A stretch of DNA of 64,000 bases, from NCBI GenBank assembly GCA_023228465.1, contig JALOBC010000001.1, forward strand, positions 1 through 64,000, in the 5' to 3' direction. Origin of the DNA: Dokdonella sp. (GTDB taxonomy: Bacteria; Pseudomonadota; Gammaproteobacteria; Xanthomonadales; Rhodanobacteraceae). The stretch's first letter is position 1. Every line of letters starts with the position of its first letter. The position numbers and the translations under genes are program-made. Below the pieces are notes generated by a model. That model was not told where the DNA came from. It made no database searches and was given only the letters and a program-made list of their open reading frames with translations. Shown piece after piece: positions 10,185 through 18,838 of this stretch.

Positions 10185-10319
10185 GCTCCGGCGCGGGATG
10201 CACGGCTGCCTGCGGCCGGTGCTCCAGGCACCCGCCGACACCCCGCCCCGACAGGGCCGGGTTTCCTGGGGCTCAAGGCTCGATCCCGCCTGTGCGAAAC
10301 TCCGCGGGGCAGGCCCTTT

Positions 10320-10350
10320 CCAATCCCGAATCCCCACCCAGCAATCCCGG
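10320..10350. repeat. CAATCCC/GAATCCC heptamer repeat, right arm of an inverted pair
   Basis: Three copies of (C/G)AATCCC lie 8-38 bases upstream of the tdk start and are complementary to the GGGATTC array at 10157-10184. They occupy the expected promoter or leader region of tdk. The 135 bases between the arms show no gene. Confidence 0.7.
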
Positions 10351-10357
10351 CTTCCGA

Positions 10358-11002
10358 ATGGCCAAGCTGTACTTCTACTACTCGGCGATGAACGCCGGGA
10401 AGACCACGCTGCTGCTGCAGAGCGCGTACAACTACCGCGAGCGCGGCATGCGTACGCTGATCCTGACGCCGGCGCTGGACACCCGCGCCGGCGCGGGCGT
10501 GGTCGCCTCACGGATCGGCCTGTCGGCGCCCGCGCAGTGCTTCGGGCGCGACCAGGATCTCGCCGCCGCCGTCGAGGCGGACATCGCCCGGCGCGGACCG
10601 CTCCACTGCGTGCTGGTGGACGAGGCGCAGTTCCTGACTCGCGCGCAGGCGTGGCAGCTCGGCGATGTCGCCGACCGGCTCGGCGTGCCGGTGCTCGCCT
10701 ACGGCCTGCGCACCGACTTCCGCGGCGAGCCGTTCGAGGGCAGCCGCTACCTCCTCGCCTGGGCGGACGAGCTGGTCGAGCTCAAGACCATCTGCACGAG
10801 CGGGCGCAAGGCCACCATGGTGGTGCGCCTGGACGAACGGGGCCGCGTCGTCACCAGCGGCCCGCAGGTGGAAATCGGCGGCAACGACCGCTATGTCTCG
10901 GTCAGCCGCGCCGAGTACAAGCGCATCCTCGCCGATGCCGGCTGCGCCCCCCTCCAGCAAACCCAATTGCCGCTCGTCCCGCGGCAGGAGCCGCACCCAT
11001 GA
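10358..11002 (+). CDS. tdk: Thymidine kinase (type II)
   Basis: A 214-residue cytosolic salvage enzyme phosphorylating thymidine with ATP. The chosen ATG at 10358 gives [17 protein letters not shown], with P-loop SAMNAGKT at residues 9-16. Walker B-type [10 protein letters not shown] carries the catalytic Glu, and [15 protein letters not shown] and the lasso loop [13 protein letters not shown] are present. In E. coli TK four Cys bind structural zinc (CxxC and a later pair); here only one Cys is left at the first site (TICTSGRKA) and the later site reads SVSR, so the zinc site seems lost. The stop overlaps the next gene by four bases (ATGA). Confidence 0.94.
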   Translation: MAKLYFYYSAMNAGKTTLLLQSAYNYRERGMRTLILTPALDTRAGAGVVASRIGLSAPAQCFGRDQDLAAAVEADIARRGPLHCVLVDEAQFLTRAQAWQLGDVADRLGVPVLAYGLRTDFRGEPFEGSRYLLAWADELVELKTICTSGRKATMVVRLDERGRVVTSGPQVEIGGNDRYVSVSRAEYKRILADAGCAPLQQTQLPLVPRQEPHP

Positions 11003-11757
11003 CGACCCCCGCCTGGCCGCGCCCGCAATGGAAGGACAGTGGCGATGAAGCCTTCCTGCTCTGGTTCGTGTTCGGCGATTTCGGACCCGACTTCACCGTC
11101 GATGCGGAGAGATACCGTACCCGCGGCACCCCGCCCGGCATCGACGTGGTGCGCTACGTCAACCGCGAACTCGCCCGCTGGGACGGCTACCCGCTCGCCG
11201 GCATGCTGGGCGGTCTTCTCTACGACGAGAACCCGCTGCTGGTCGAACGGGCCAGGCGTGCAGGCGAGTGCGCGATGCTGCGCGGCAGCCTTGCCGATCC
11301 GGCCGACTTCGATGGCCTGCGCGACCTCGTCGGCACCCTCACGGCGCTGGTCGACGCCGGCGGCGTGGCAGTGGTCGATCCGCAGACGCTGTCGATGTTC
11401 GATGCCGATACCTGGCGCGAGCGCTTCTTCGCCGCCGATGCGTTCCAGCCGCGCGACCACGTGCTGGTCCTCTGCGACGAGGATGAGGAACATCCCGGCC
11501 GACTGCGCGTCCACAGTCGCGGCATGCGCAAGTTCGCGCGCGCCGACATCGACATCCGCAACGTGCCGACGGAACTGGCCGACACTGCCGGCGGCCTCGC
11601 CGGCGAACTCATCGACTACCAGGCGCGCGGCGGCCTGGTGCCCGACGGCCATGTGATCGAGATCGAAGGCGCCGGCGCATCGATGACGGTGCGCCGCGCC
11701 GGCGGCCCGCAGGACCCCGCGTTCAACAACCGCTACCTGGCGCTGCGCTGGCCGTGA
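10999..11757 (+). CDS. Conserved-looking protein of unknown function, coupled to tdk
   Basis: A 252-residue soluble protein translated from an ATG that overlaps the tdk stop (ATGA). I do not recognise the family. It has no signal peptide or membrane helix, is strongly acidic (runs such as CDEDEEHPG), and is rich in Asp, Arg and aromatic residues. Internal landmarks are [38 protein letters not shown] and a C-terminal YLALRWP. GC at third positions is high and typical of its neighbours, supporting a real gene. Coupling to tdk suggests co-expression, not necessarily a shared pathway. Confidence 0.8.
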   Translation: MTTPAWPRPQWKDSGDEAFLLWFVFGDFGPDFTVDAERYRTRGTPPGIDVVRYVNRELARWDGYPLAGMLGGLLYDENPLLVERARRAGECAMLRGSLADPADFDGLRDLVGTLTALVDAGGVAVVDPQTLSMFDADTWRERFFAADAFQPRDHVLVLCDEDEEHPGRLRVHSRGMRKFARADIDIRNVPTELADTAGGLAGELIDYQARGGLVPDGHVIEIEGAGASMTVRRAGGPQDPAFNNRYLALRWP

Positions 11758-11809
11758 TACACCGCCCCGGCGCAGGCCGGAATCGACCTGATCTATTTCC
11801 GGCAGCCGG

Positions 11810-11909
11810 GTAGCCCGGATGCAGCGCAGCGGAATCCGGGACTGCCCCTGGTCGAGATCGCACGAGCAATCCCCGGATTCACGCCGCTGCGCGGCTTCAT
11901 CCGGGCTAC
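11810..11909. repeat. Paired REP-like palindromic element
   Basis: A unit starting TAGCCCGGATGCAGCGCAGC and ending AATCCGGG (11810-11840) is followed after about 31 bases by an inverted, near-identical unit ending CATCCGGGCTAC (about 11872-11909). Each unit is an imperfect hairpin, and the two are in tail-to-tail orientation as in bacterial interspersed mosaic elements. It lies between the convergent ends of the 252-residue protein gene and mutM. Confidence 0.85.
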
Positions 11910-11962
11910 GCCACTCGCGCCTTGTCCCGGCGCTCCCGCCGTAGCCTCCTGGGGACGATGCC

Positions 11963-12778
11963 TCAGCCGCGCTGGCAGCGCGGGCAAAGGAAGGTCGAAC
12001 GCTGCCCGAGCACGAGGGCGCGGATGGGCGTGCCGCACGCGCGGCAGGGTTGCCCCGCGCGGCCATAGACGGCGAGCTCCTGCTCGAAGTAGCCGGGCAG
12101 CCCGTCGGGGCTGATGAAATCGCGCAGGGTGGTGCCGCCGCGGGTGATCGCGTATTCGAGGATGCGCTTCACCGCATCGGCGAGGCGCGCGTAGCGCTCG
12201 CGCGAGATGCGTCCGGCCGGCCGCGCCGGATGGATGCGGGCGGCGAACAGGGCCTCACTGGCGTAGATGTTGCCGACCCCGACCACCACCGCCTGGTCCA
12301 TCAGGAACACCTTGACGGCCGCCCGCCGCCCGCGCGACAGCCGCCACAGGCGAGCGCCGTCGAAGTCGTCCGCGAGCGGCTCGGGGCCGAGCCCGGCCAG
12401 CAGCGGATGCACGTGGCCGCGCGGCTGCCAGAGCTGGCAGCCGAAACGGCGCGGATCGGTGTAGCGCAGCAGCCTGCCAGAATCGAGCCGCCAATCGACG
12501 TGGTCGTGCGGGCCTGGCGGGGTGGCTGTCGGCACCACGCGCAGGGAGCCGGACATGCCAAGGTGCAGCAGCGCGCTGCCCGGCTCGGTGTGCACCAGCA
12601 GGTACTTCGCGCGCCGCTCCAGGCCGAGGATGCGCTGGCCGGGCAGGCGCGCGACCAGTTCTGGCGCCACCGGCCAACGCAGGCGCGGCTGGCGCAGGTC
12701 GAGCGCGGTGACCCGATGGCCAACCAGGTGCGACGCCAGGCCACGCCGGGTGGTTTCGACTTCGGGAAGTTCAGGCAT
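11963..12778 (-). CDS. mutM: Formamidopyrimidine-DNA glycosylase (MutM/Fpg)
   Basis: A 271-residue bifunctional glycosylase/AP lyase removing 8-oxoguanine and formamidopyrimidines from DNA. The start at 12778 is fixed by [14 protein letters not shown]: after Met removal Pro is the catalytic nucleophile and Glu the acid. Lys in RRAKYLLV, the helix-two-turn-helix region ([15 protein letters not shown]) and the C-terminal zinc finger with two CxxC pairs (CRACGTP and LCPRCQRG) are all intact. Length equals the family norm. It lies 68 bases downstream of the DUF4340 gene on the same strand reading order and may be a separate unit. Confidence 0.96.
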   Translation of the reverse strand: MPELPEVETTRRGLASHLVGHRVTALDLRQPRLRWPVAPELVARLPGQRILGLERRAKYLLVHTEPGSALLHLGMSGSLRVVPTATPPGPHDHVDWRLDSGRLLRYTDPRRFGCQLWQPRGHVHPLLAGLGPEPLADDFDGARLWRLSRGRRAAVKVFLMDQAVVVGVGNIYASEALFAARIHPARPAGRISRERYARLADAVKRILEYAITRGGTTLRDFISPDGLPGYFEQELAVYGRAGQPCRACGTPIRALVLGQRSTFLCPRCQRG

Positions 12779-12846
12779 GCCGGCATTCTCGCAACCCGCG
12801 GTCGCCAGGGGACCCATGTGGATCGGTCATGCCGATATTGCCCGGC

Positions 12847-13395
12847 TCATCTGGTGACCGGCGATGCGCTGGACGCGGGGAGCTGTTCCGTCCCGCTGTC
12901 CAGGTCACCCTGCCAATCGGCCGGTGCCATGAACAGCGCGGCGCTGAAGCGATCGGGCACCAGGGCGATGTCTCCGCCGACGGCGACATAGCGATCGTGG
13001 TCGATGGCGTCGGTGGTACCGAACGCCAGCGTCACGCCGTCCAGGACCAGGGTCGCGATCGGCGGGTCGAGGCCGATCTTCGCCAGGTCGAAGGCGCTGC
13101 GCGGCTGACGCGCACGCACCGGCGCCCGCGCGATCGCGAGCAGGCGCTCGACCGTTGCCATGTCGGCGGGACGCCGGTCCGGTGCGGTCATCTGCCAGCC
13201 GTCGGCGGTTCGCGCATAGCGACGTGGCGTGCAGCCTCGGCAATCCACCGCGAGGCTGCGCACGCTCGTGGCATCGACGTGGGTGAGCGGATCGGCCAGC
13301 GTCGCCCGCTCCCGGGTTTGCTGCCACAGCACGGTGCCACCGAGCAGCACGGCGAGCCCGGCGAGCAGGAAAAGCTGGCGGCCGCGGCGTCCCAT
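12847..13395 (-). CDS. DUF4340-type membrane-anchored protein of a GldG/ABC operon
   Basis: A 182-residue protein with one N-terminal membrane helix (residues 8-24, LFLLAGLAVLLGGTVLW) and a periplasmic remainder. It resembles DUF4340 proteins, with LADPLTHVDATSVRSL, a line of the form GWQMTAPDRRPADMATVERLL and FGTTDAIDHDRYVAVGG. Such proteins regularly follow GldG-like proteins in proteobacterial ABC operons, as here: its ATG abuts the stop of the GldG-like gene with no spacer. Most family members are longer, so this is a short version. No enzymatic role can be read from it. Confidence 0.75.
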   Translation of the reverse strand: MGRRGRQLFLLAGLAVLLGGTVLWQQTRERATLADPLTHVDATSVRSLAVDCRGCTPRRYARTADGWQMTAPDRRPADMATVERLLAIARAPVRARQPRSAFDLAKIGLDPPIATLVLDGVTLAFGTTDAIDHDRYVAVGGDIALVPDRFSAALFMAPADWQGDLDSGTEQLPASSASPVTR

Positions 13396-14760
13396 TCAGC
13401 GGCGCCGCCGGCGCCACCACACGGCCAGGCCGCTGCCGGCCAGCAGCAATGGCAGGCCGACGAGGAAGGTGGCCGCGAGCGTGGTCAGGGCTGCCTGCGA
13501 GAACCGCAGCTCGCGATCCGGAGCGCTCTTGTCGGGCACCTGGATCTGCGCATCGTCACCGAGCAGCCAGTCGAACACGCGCTGGCCGAACTCGCGATTG
13601 CCGCCGTTGCCGAGGAAGCTGTTGGAGAGGAAGTCGCCATCACCGATCACCACGATGCGCTGCTCGCGCCGGTCCGGCCGTGGCGACACGCGCGTCAGGG
13701 CGAAGGCGAGATCCAGTGGGCCGGGCAGTTCGCCGGCCTCGGCATCCTGGCGGATGGTGTCGGCCGCTTCGCCCGCGCGCGGGATGGGTCCGGTTTCGTT
13801 CCACGAGGTCTGGCCCGAGCGCAGCAGCGGTGCCGCCGCCCAGCGTGAATCGGTCAGTCGGGCCAGCGCAGCGGCCTGGGGCAGCAGGGTGGTCAGGCTG
13901 AAATCCGCGGTGATGGCATGCGCGGGATAGGCCGTCACGGCAACGAAGCTCGGGTCGGCAATACCGAAGGCCTGGCCACCGGCATCGACCACCGTGCCCG
14001 GCAGCACGCGCAGGCCGAGCGAGCGCGCAAGCAGGTCCAGACCGCCTTCGTCGGCCAGGCCGGGCTCGCCCGGTTCGGCCAGCCACAGCAGCGCGCCGCC
14101 CCCATCGATATAGTCCACCAGCTCGGCCGCCACCGCTGCCGGCAGGCCCACACGCGGATTGGCCACGACCACCAGATCGGTGTTGTCCGGCACCTTGCCG
14201 GTGCGGGCGAGCGGCAGCGGCACCGCGTGCAGTCCGCGGGTGGCCAGGGTGCCGACGAACTGGCCGAGATCCGCATTGGCCTGGCCCAGCGGCGAGCGTT
14301 CGCCTTCCCCCTCGAGGAAGGCGACGATGCGCTCGCCGCCGCGCGAGAGTCGCAGCAGCGTGCTGGAGAATTCGGCTTCGCTCAGCACCTTGAGACGCTC
14401 GCTGCGTTCCCCATAGCGGATTTCCAGCTCGCCGTCCACGCTCACGCCGGCCGCGCGCATGGCGCCCGGATCGGCATCCGGATCGACGAAGCGCAGCGTC
14501 ACATCCGGCTTGTCGCGCTGGTAGCGGGCAATGAAGGCTGCGATCAGCGGCCGCAGCCCACCCTGGGTACGGGCGTAGCTGACCACCTCGACGGGTCCGT
14601 CGAGGCGGGCCAGCAGGGCGCGCGACTGCGGGCCGAGGCTGGCCGAGCGCGCATGGCTGAAGTCGTGCTCGAAACCGTAGCGGGTGGACAGGAAGGCCAG
14701 CAGTCCCGCGATCAGGACGACCAGCGCGGCATGCACGGCGGTAGTGAGCCAGGTGCGCAT
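13396..14760 (-). CDS. GldG-like auxiliary ABC transport protein
   Basis: A 454-residue protein with an N-terminal membrane helix, a large periplasmic region and a C-terminal helix (TLAATFLVGLPLLLAGSGLAVW) ending in a basic tail. The periplasmic part matches the ABC-type uncharacterised transport domain found in GldG (SRALLARLDGPVEVVSY, DADPGAMRAAGV, IVAFLEGEGERSPLG, LVDYIDGGGALLWLAEPG, VIGDGDFLSNSFLGN). The ATG at 14760 shares its first base with the stop of the permease gene. The name refers to the Bacteroidetes gliding protein, but in proteobacteria this three- or four-gene set is not tied to gliding; substrate unknown. Confidence 0.82.
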   Translation of the reverse strand: MRTWLTTAVHAALVVLIAGLLAFLSTRYGFEHDFSHARSASLGPQSRALLARLDGPVEVVSYARTQGGLRPLIAAFIARYQRDKPDVTLRFVDPDADPGAMRAAGVSVDGELEIRYGERSERLKVLSEAEFSSTLLRLSRGGERIVAFLEGEGERSPLGQANADLGQFVGTLATRGLHAVPLPLARTGKVPDNTDLVVVANPRVGLPAAVAAELVDYIDGGGALLWLAEPGEPGLADEGGLDLLARSLGLRVLPGTVVDAGGQAFGIADPSFVAVTAYPAHAITADFSLTTLLPQAAALARLTDSRWAAAPLLRSGQTSWNETGPIPRAGEAADTIRQDAEAGELPGPLDLAFALTRVSPRPDRREQRIVVIGDGDFLSNSFLGNGGNREFGQRVFDWLLGDDAQIQVPDKSAPDRELRFSQAALTTLAATFLVGLPLLLAGSGLAVWWRRRRR

Positions 14761-15521
14761 CAGTGCGGCCGCGCGCGCAGGACATCGAGCCGCTGCACCG
14801 CGAGCAGCAGGGCCAGCGCGGTCAGCAGCAGGAAGTAGACGATATCCACGCTGGCGACGATGCCGCGCAGGAAGGGTTCCAGGTGGGTCGGCAGGGCCAG
14901 ATAGTTGATCCCGGCGTTGGTCACGCCCTGCAGGCGTGCGCCGGCATCGACGATGAGCAGCAGCGCGCCCAGCGCGAGCGCGGCGGCGGCCGCCAGCGCG
15001 GGCTGGCCGGCCCAGGCCGAGCACAGGATGCCGATCGCCGTCAGCGCCGCTGCGAACAACGCGATGCCGAGCACGGCGGCCAGCAGCTTGCCGTAATCGA
15101 GTGCCGTGCCCAACCCCAGCGCGAGCGGCATCAGGGCGACCAGGGCAACCAGCACGAGCACGAAACCGAGCGCGCCGCAGTACTTGCCGAGCACGATGCG
15201 CGCATCGCCCACGCCGCTGGCCAGCAGCAGTGGCAGGGTGGCCGCGCGACGCTCGCCGGCCAGGCTGCGCATGGTCACCAGCGGCACCAGCAGCAACAGC
15301 AGGTTGGCGAAACTGCGCAGCAGCGGGATGGCGACCAGGTCGGTCACGCCCGGGGCGTCCCTGCGCGCGGCGAGCTGGGGCGCGAGATCCAGGAAACCCT
15401 GTACCGCCAGCAGGAACTGCCAGGCCATCAGGGCGAGCACGATCGCCGCCAGCGTCCAGGCAAACGGCTGGGCTGCCAGGCGCCGCCATTCATGGCGGGC
15501 GATCAGGCCTGCCGCACTCAT
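14760..15521 (-). CDS. ABC-2 type permease (GldF-like)
   Basis: A 253-residue membrane protein with six predicted helices. It starts MSAAGLIARHEWRRL; amphipathic N-terminus, helix 1 around residues 22-42, and the segment PLVTMRSLAGERRAATLPLLLASG, which is the conserved coupling region of ABC-2 permeases (quoted in part: TMRSLAGERRAATLPLLL). It overlaps the ATPase gene by four bases and the GldG gene by one. It would form an exporter with the following ATPase, the GldG- and DUF4340-like proteins lying on the periplasmic face. Confidence 0.85.
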   Translation of the reverse strand: MSAAGLIARHEWRRLAAQPFAWTLAAIVLALMAWQFLLAVQGFLDLAPQLAARRDAPGVTDLVAIPLLRSFANLLLLLVPLVTMRSLAGERRAATLPLLLASGVGDARIVLGKYCGALGFVLVLVALVALMPLALGLGTALDYGKLLAAVLGIALFAAALTAIGILCSAWAGQPALAAAAALALGALLLIVDAGARLQGVTNAGINYLALPTHLEPFLRGIVASVDIVYFLLLTALALLLAVQRLDVLRARPH

Positions 15522-16438
15522 GCGGCGAGGGCTTCGCCGCTGGCAATGGCGATGAAGATCGCCTCCAGCGGTGGCTCGTCGGCACGCAGCTCGGTGACGG
15601 CGACGCCATGCCCGACCAGCGCGGCGGCCAGGTCCGCGGCGTCGCTTCCGGGCCGCAGGCCCACGCGCCAGTGCAGGACATCCAGCGGCGCGGCGGTGGC
15701 GACCGGGGTCAACGAAGTCAGTGTCTGCGCGGTCAGCGGCGCACGGGTACCCAGCCGCAGGTGCGTCCCGCCGCCAACCGCGGTCGGACCCGTGTGGCGC
15801 AGGCGCCCCTGGTGCAGGATGGCCACGCGGTCGCAGCAGGCCGCCACATCCGGCAGCAGGTGGGTGGACAGCACCACGGCATGCGCGCGGCCCAGCTCGC
15901 GCACCAGCGCGCGCAAGCCCAGTGCCTGGACCGGATCCAGGCCACTGGCCGGTTCGTCCAGCACGATGAGATCCGGGGCGTGGACGATCGCCTGGGCGAT
16001 GCCGATGCGCTGGCGCCAACCCTTGGAGAGTACGCCGATCACGCGCCCGCGTACCTCGCCCAGCTGACAGCGCTCGATGGCGCGCTCGACCGCGGCCGTC
16101 ACCGCGCCGCGGGCCACGCCATGCAGGCGCGCGCAGAAGCGCAGGTACTCCACGGTGGTCAGTTCCGCATGCAGCGGCGGCGTTTCGGGCAGGTAGCCGA
16201 CCTGTCGGCGGGCGAGTTGCGGGTGCTGGGCGAGATCCCTGCCGCCCAGCCGCACATGGCCCGCATCGGGAGCCAGCGCACCGGCCATCATGCGCATCGC
16301 GGTGGTCTTGCCGGCGCCGTTGACGCCGAGCAGGCCGAGCACCTCGCCGCGTGCAACGGCAAGGTCAAGGGCCTGCACCACCGTCCGCCCGGCGAATTGG
16401 CGGCTGACGCGGACGAGTTCGAGGATGGGTGGACTCAT
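15518..16438 (-). CDS. ABC transporter ATP-binding protein of the GldF/GldG-like exporter
   Basis: A 306-residue ATPase starting at the ATG at 16438 (MSPPILELVRVSRQF). Walker A GVNGAGKTT, Q loop VGYLPETPPL, signature LSKGWRQRIGIA, Walker B LIVLDEPASGLDP and switch His VVLSTHLLPDV are intact. The signature carries LSKGW in place of LSGGQ, as in other drug/ABC-2 exporters of the CcmA/NatA class. A C-terminal tail of about 80 residues follows the ATPase core. First gene of the four-gene operon, divergent from the desaturase gene across 139 bases. Confidence 0.9.
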   Translation of the reverse strand: MSPPILELVRVSRQFAGRTVVQALDLAVARGEVLGLLGVNGAGKTTAMRMMAGALAPDAGHVRLGGRDLAQHPQLARRQVGYLPETPPLHAELTTVEYLRFCARLHGVARGAVTAAVERAIERCQLGEVRGRVIGVLSKGWRQRIGIAQAIVHAPDLIVLDEPASGLDPVQALGLRALVRELGRAHAVVLSTHLLPDVAACCDRVAILHQGRLRHTGPTAVGGGTHLRLGTRAPLTAQTLTSLTPVATAAPLDVLHWRVGLRPGSDAADLAAALVGHGVAVTELRADEPPLEAIFIAIASGEALAA

Positions 16439-16577
16439 GTCCGGATTGTTCCGGCCCGGGCTGCCGATCGCAAGCGGCAACGATGCTGCCGGCGCCGGGC
16501 AGCGACTTGATTTTCGCGGATGCGGCGCCATTACAGTACGCGTATATTCATACCGCTGCCCCTCCCGCACACCTTCC

Positions 16578-17783
16578 ATGCCCGATTTCCTGATTGCCTT
16601 CGCCGCCCGCGGCCTCACCCAGGCCTCGTGGGCCACCTGGATCATCTTCGTCCTGGTCGTCACCCAGCTCACGATCTTCACCGTCACCCTGTACCTGCAT
16701 CGCAGCCAGACCCATCGCGGGGTGGACTTTCACCCCGTGCTCGCGCATTTCTTCCGCTTCTGGTCGTGGCTGACCACCGGCATGGTGACGCGCGAGTGGG
16801 TGGCCATCCACCGCAAGCACCACGCCAAGGTGGAAACCGCCGAAGATCCGCACAGCCCGCAGGTCTACGGCATCAACAAGGTCTTCTGGGATGGCGTGGG
16901 ACTGTATCGCGAGGCCGCCGCCAACGCGGACGACATGGAGAAATACGGCCGCGGCACGCCCGATGACTGGATCGAGCGCCGACTCTACAGCAGGCATCCC
17001 TACTGGGGCCCGACCCTGATGGCGATCATCGACATTGCCCTGTTCGGCGCGGTCGGCGTGGCCATCTGGGCGATCCAGATGATGTGGATTCCGTTCTGGG
17101 CCGCCGGCTTCGTCAACGGGCTCGGCCACTGGTGGGGCTACCGCAATTTCGAATCGGCCGACACGTCCACCAACCTCTCGCCCTGGGGCCTGTGGATCGG
17201 CGGCGAGGAACTGCACAACAACCACCACGCCTTCCCCAGCTCGGCGAAGTTCGCCCTGCGCAAGTGGGAACTGGACATTGGCTGGGGCGCCATCCGCCTC
17301 GCCCAGATGCTGGGTCTGGCCACCGTGCTGCGCGTGGCGCCGACGCTGGACATCCGGCCGAACATGCAGATTCCCGACACCGATACGGTCAAGGCCCTGC
17401 TCGCGCATCGCTTCCACGTGATGAGTGATTATTTCCGGGGCGTGATCGCACCGACCCTGCGCGAGGAGGCCGGGCAGGCCGGCGCGGGCATCAAGGCGCT
17501 GCCGCGCAAGTTGCGGCGCGCGCTCGGCGATGGCGGCCGCTGGCTGGACGCCACCTCGCGCGAACGCCTGCTGGCCGTTACCGAGCAATACCCGACACTG
17601 CGCACGGTATGCGAGTTTCGCGCGCGCCTGGCTGCGATCACCGAGCGCAATGGACGCAACGCCGAAGCCATGCTCGAGGCACTCAAGGTCTGGTGCCGCG
17701 AGGCCGAGGCCACCGGCATCCGCACGCTCGCCGACTTTGCCGCGCGGCTCAAGGGCTACCGGGTCGCAGGGCAGCACGGCTGA
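16578..17783 (+). CDS. Acyl-CoA/fatty acid desaturase (delta-9 type)
   Basis: A 401-residue membrane di-iron desaturase. Four hydrophobic segments are visible (about 15-40, 58-70, 145-165, 168-185). The three His boxes are HRSQTHRG, HRKHH and HNNHH, with a further conserved NGLGHWWGYRNF. It would introduce a double bond into saturated acyl chains at the membrane. The C-terminal 130 residues after the third box are soluble and helical (LREEAGQAGAGIKALPRKL and on), as in gammaproteobacterial homologues. Upstream, at 16537-16548, a palindromic TACGCGTA overlaps a possible -10 TATATT; this could be an operator for a fatty-acid-responsive repressor, but that is speculative. Confidence 0.92.
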   Translation: MPDFLIAFAARGLTQASWATWIIFVLVVTQLTIFTVTLYLHRSQTHRGVDFHPVLAHFFRFWSWLTTGMVTREWVAIHRKHHAKVETAEDPHSPQVYGINKVFWDGVGLYREAAANADDMEKYGRGTPDDWIERRLYSRHPYWGPTLMAIIDIALFGAVGVAIWAIQMMWIPFWAAGFVNGLGHWWGYRNFESADTSTNLSPWGLWIGGEELHNNHHAFPSSAKFALRKWELDIGWGAIRLAQMLGLATVLRVAPTLDIRPNMQIPDTDTVKALLAHRFHVMSDYFRGVIAPTLREEAGQAGAGIKALPRKLRRALGDGGRWLDATSRERLLAVTEQYPTLRTVCEFRARLAAITERNGRNAEAMLEALKVWCREAEATGIRTLADFAARLKGYRVAGQHG

Positions 17784-17793
17784 GGCGGTCCAC

Positions 17794-17824
17794 GCCTGCC
17801 GGCCGTCCGATCGGCCCGGCAGGC
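17794..17824 (+). terminator. Stem-loop after the desaturase gene
   Basis: GCCTGCCGG (17794-17802) pairs perfectly with CCGGCAGGC (17816-17824) across a 13-base loop, ten bases after the desaturase stop. No U tract follows, so this is a candidate terminator or RNA-stabilising hairpin only. The rest of the gap up to 18018 shows no gene. Confidence 0.45.
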
Positions 17825-18018
17825 GCGACACCCGGAAAGCAGCGCGATCGACACGCCGGTCGCGCGCAAGGCTCGACGCGCGCACCTGCGCCACCCACGC
17901 ACGGCCGCCGGCCGCAAGCCCGATCAGCTGGAATCCCTGACCCGCGCAGGCCGCGCGCTGGTGCGCAACGGCATGCCTGGCGTGCGCACTGCAACGGCCG
18001 TCGCGGGCGAGGGTGGCC

Positions 18019-18699
18019 TCAGTCCCGGGGCCCGGCTTCGCCAGCCTGGCTGGCGCGTGCTTCACGCAGGGCACGGCATTCGAGCAGGCGTTCGCGCCGG
18101 CGCTGCGCGCGCAACCAGTAGAAGGCTGCGATGGCGATGACCAGCAGCAGCGCGGCCACGGCCAGCCCGCCCTGGCCGCGGCGCATCCAGGTCAGCAGCC
18201 AGGCGTGGTTCTCGGCGCCGTAATAGCCCAGCGCGATCCATACCGGGACGCTGATCAGCGCCGCCAGGCCATCCAGCGCCAGAAACCTCGGGAAGGACAC
18301 CCGGCGCGTCATGCCGGCGGTCAGGAACACCGCCGCGCGCAGCCCCGGCAGGAAGCGCGCAATGAACATCAGCCGGTTGCCGTAGCGGTCGAACTTGGCC
18401 TGCACCTTGGCGTAGCGGCGTGGCGTCAGCAGTCGCGCGACCCACGGACGCCGCAGCGCCCGCGCGCCGAGGTGGCGGCCGATCAGGAACATGCTGGCAT
18501 CGCCCATCAGCACGCCGGCCAGGCCGACGCCGGCCATGATGCGCACGTCCGCATAGCCGAGGCCGGCGATGATGCCGCCGGCAATCAGGGTGACGTCCTC
18601 GGGCACCGGCACGCCGAAGCCGCAGATCAGCAGCACGACGAAGACCGCCAGGTAGCCCTGGCTGGTGAACAGGTTCGTGAGGGCGTCGAGAAAGTTCAT
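18019..18699 (-). CDS. DedA family membrane protein
   Basis: A 226-residue inner-membrane protein beginning MNFLDALTNLFTSQGY. Family motifs are GFGVPVPEDVTLIAGG (the ExxE-type acidic loop), GVLMGDASMFLIGRHLG and, in the second half, FDRYGNRLMFIARFLPGLRAA, which holds the essential Arg of the F/Y-x3-x-R-F-x-P-G-x-R loop. DedA proteins act in lipid flipping and membrane homeostasis. Four to five helices are visible, with a basic, Arg-rich C-terminus. It reads divergently from dusB with 139 bases between starts. Confidence 0.9.
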   Translation of the reverse strand: MNFLDALTNLFTSQGYLAVFVVLLICGFGVPVPEDVTLIAGGIIAGLGYADVRIMAGVGLAGVLMGDASMFLIGRHLGARALRRPWVARLLTPRRYAKVQAKFDRYGNRLMFIARFLPGLRAAVFLTAGMTRRVSFPRFLALDGLAALISVPVWIALGYYGAENHAWLLTWMRRGQGGLAVAALLLVIAIAAFYWLRAQRRRERLLECRALREARASQAGEAGPRD

Positions 18700-18838
18700 G
18701 GAATGGCGAAAGGTGCCGCTGCGTCGCCGGAGCGCACGCGGCAGCAGGTTCGGGGTCGGGTGATGTCGGGATTCTATCGCCCGCGCGTGTCCTTGCGGTG
18801 AGCGGCGCCCGGCTCCGGGCCCGCTACAATCGCACGCC

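Noticed and set aside
7409-10276. 955-codon minus-strand frame across pstS and the porin gene
   Set aside because: It covers two genes with clear motifs in other frames and has only Arg/Gly/Ala-rich low-complexity translation.
12847-16438. Gliding motility operon
   Set aside because: The GldF/GldG similarity is to an ABC exporter type that is widespread in non-gliding proteobacteria. No other gld or spr genes are present.
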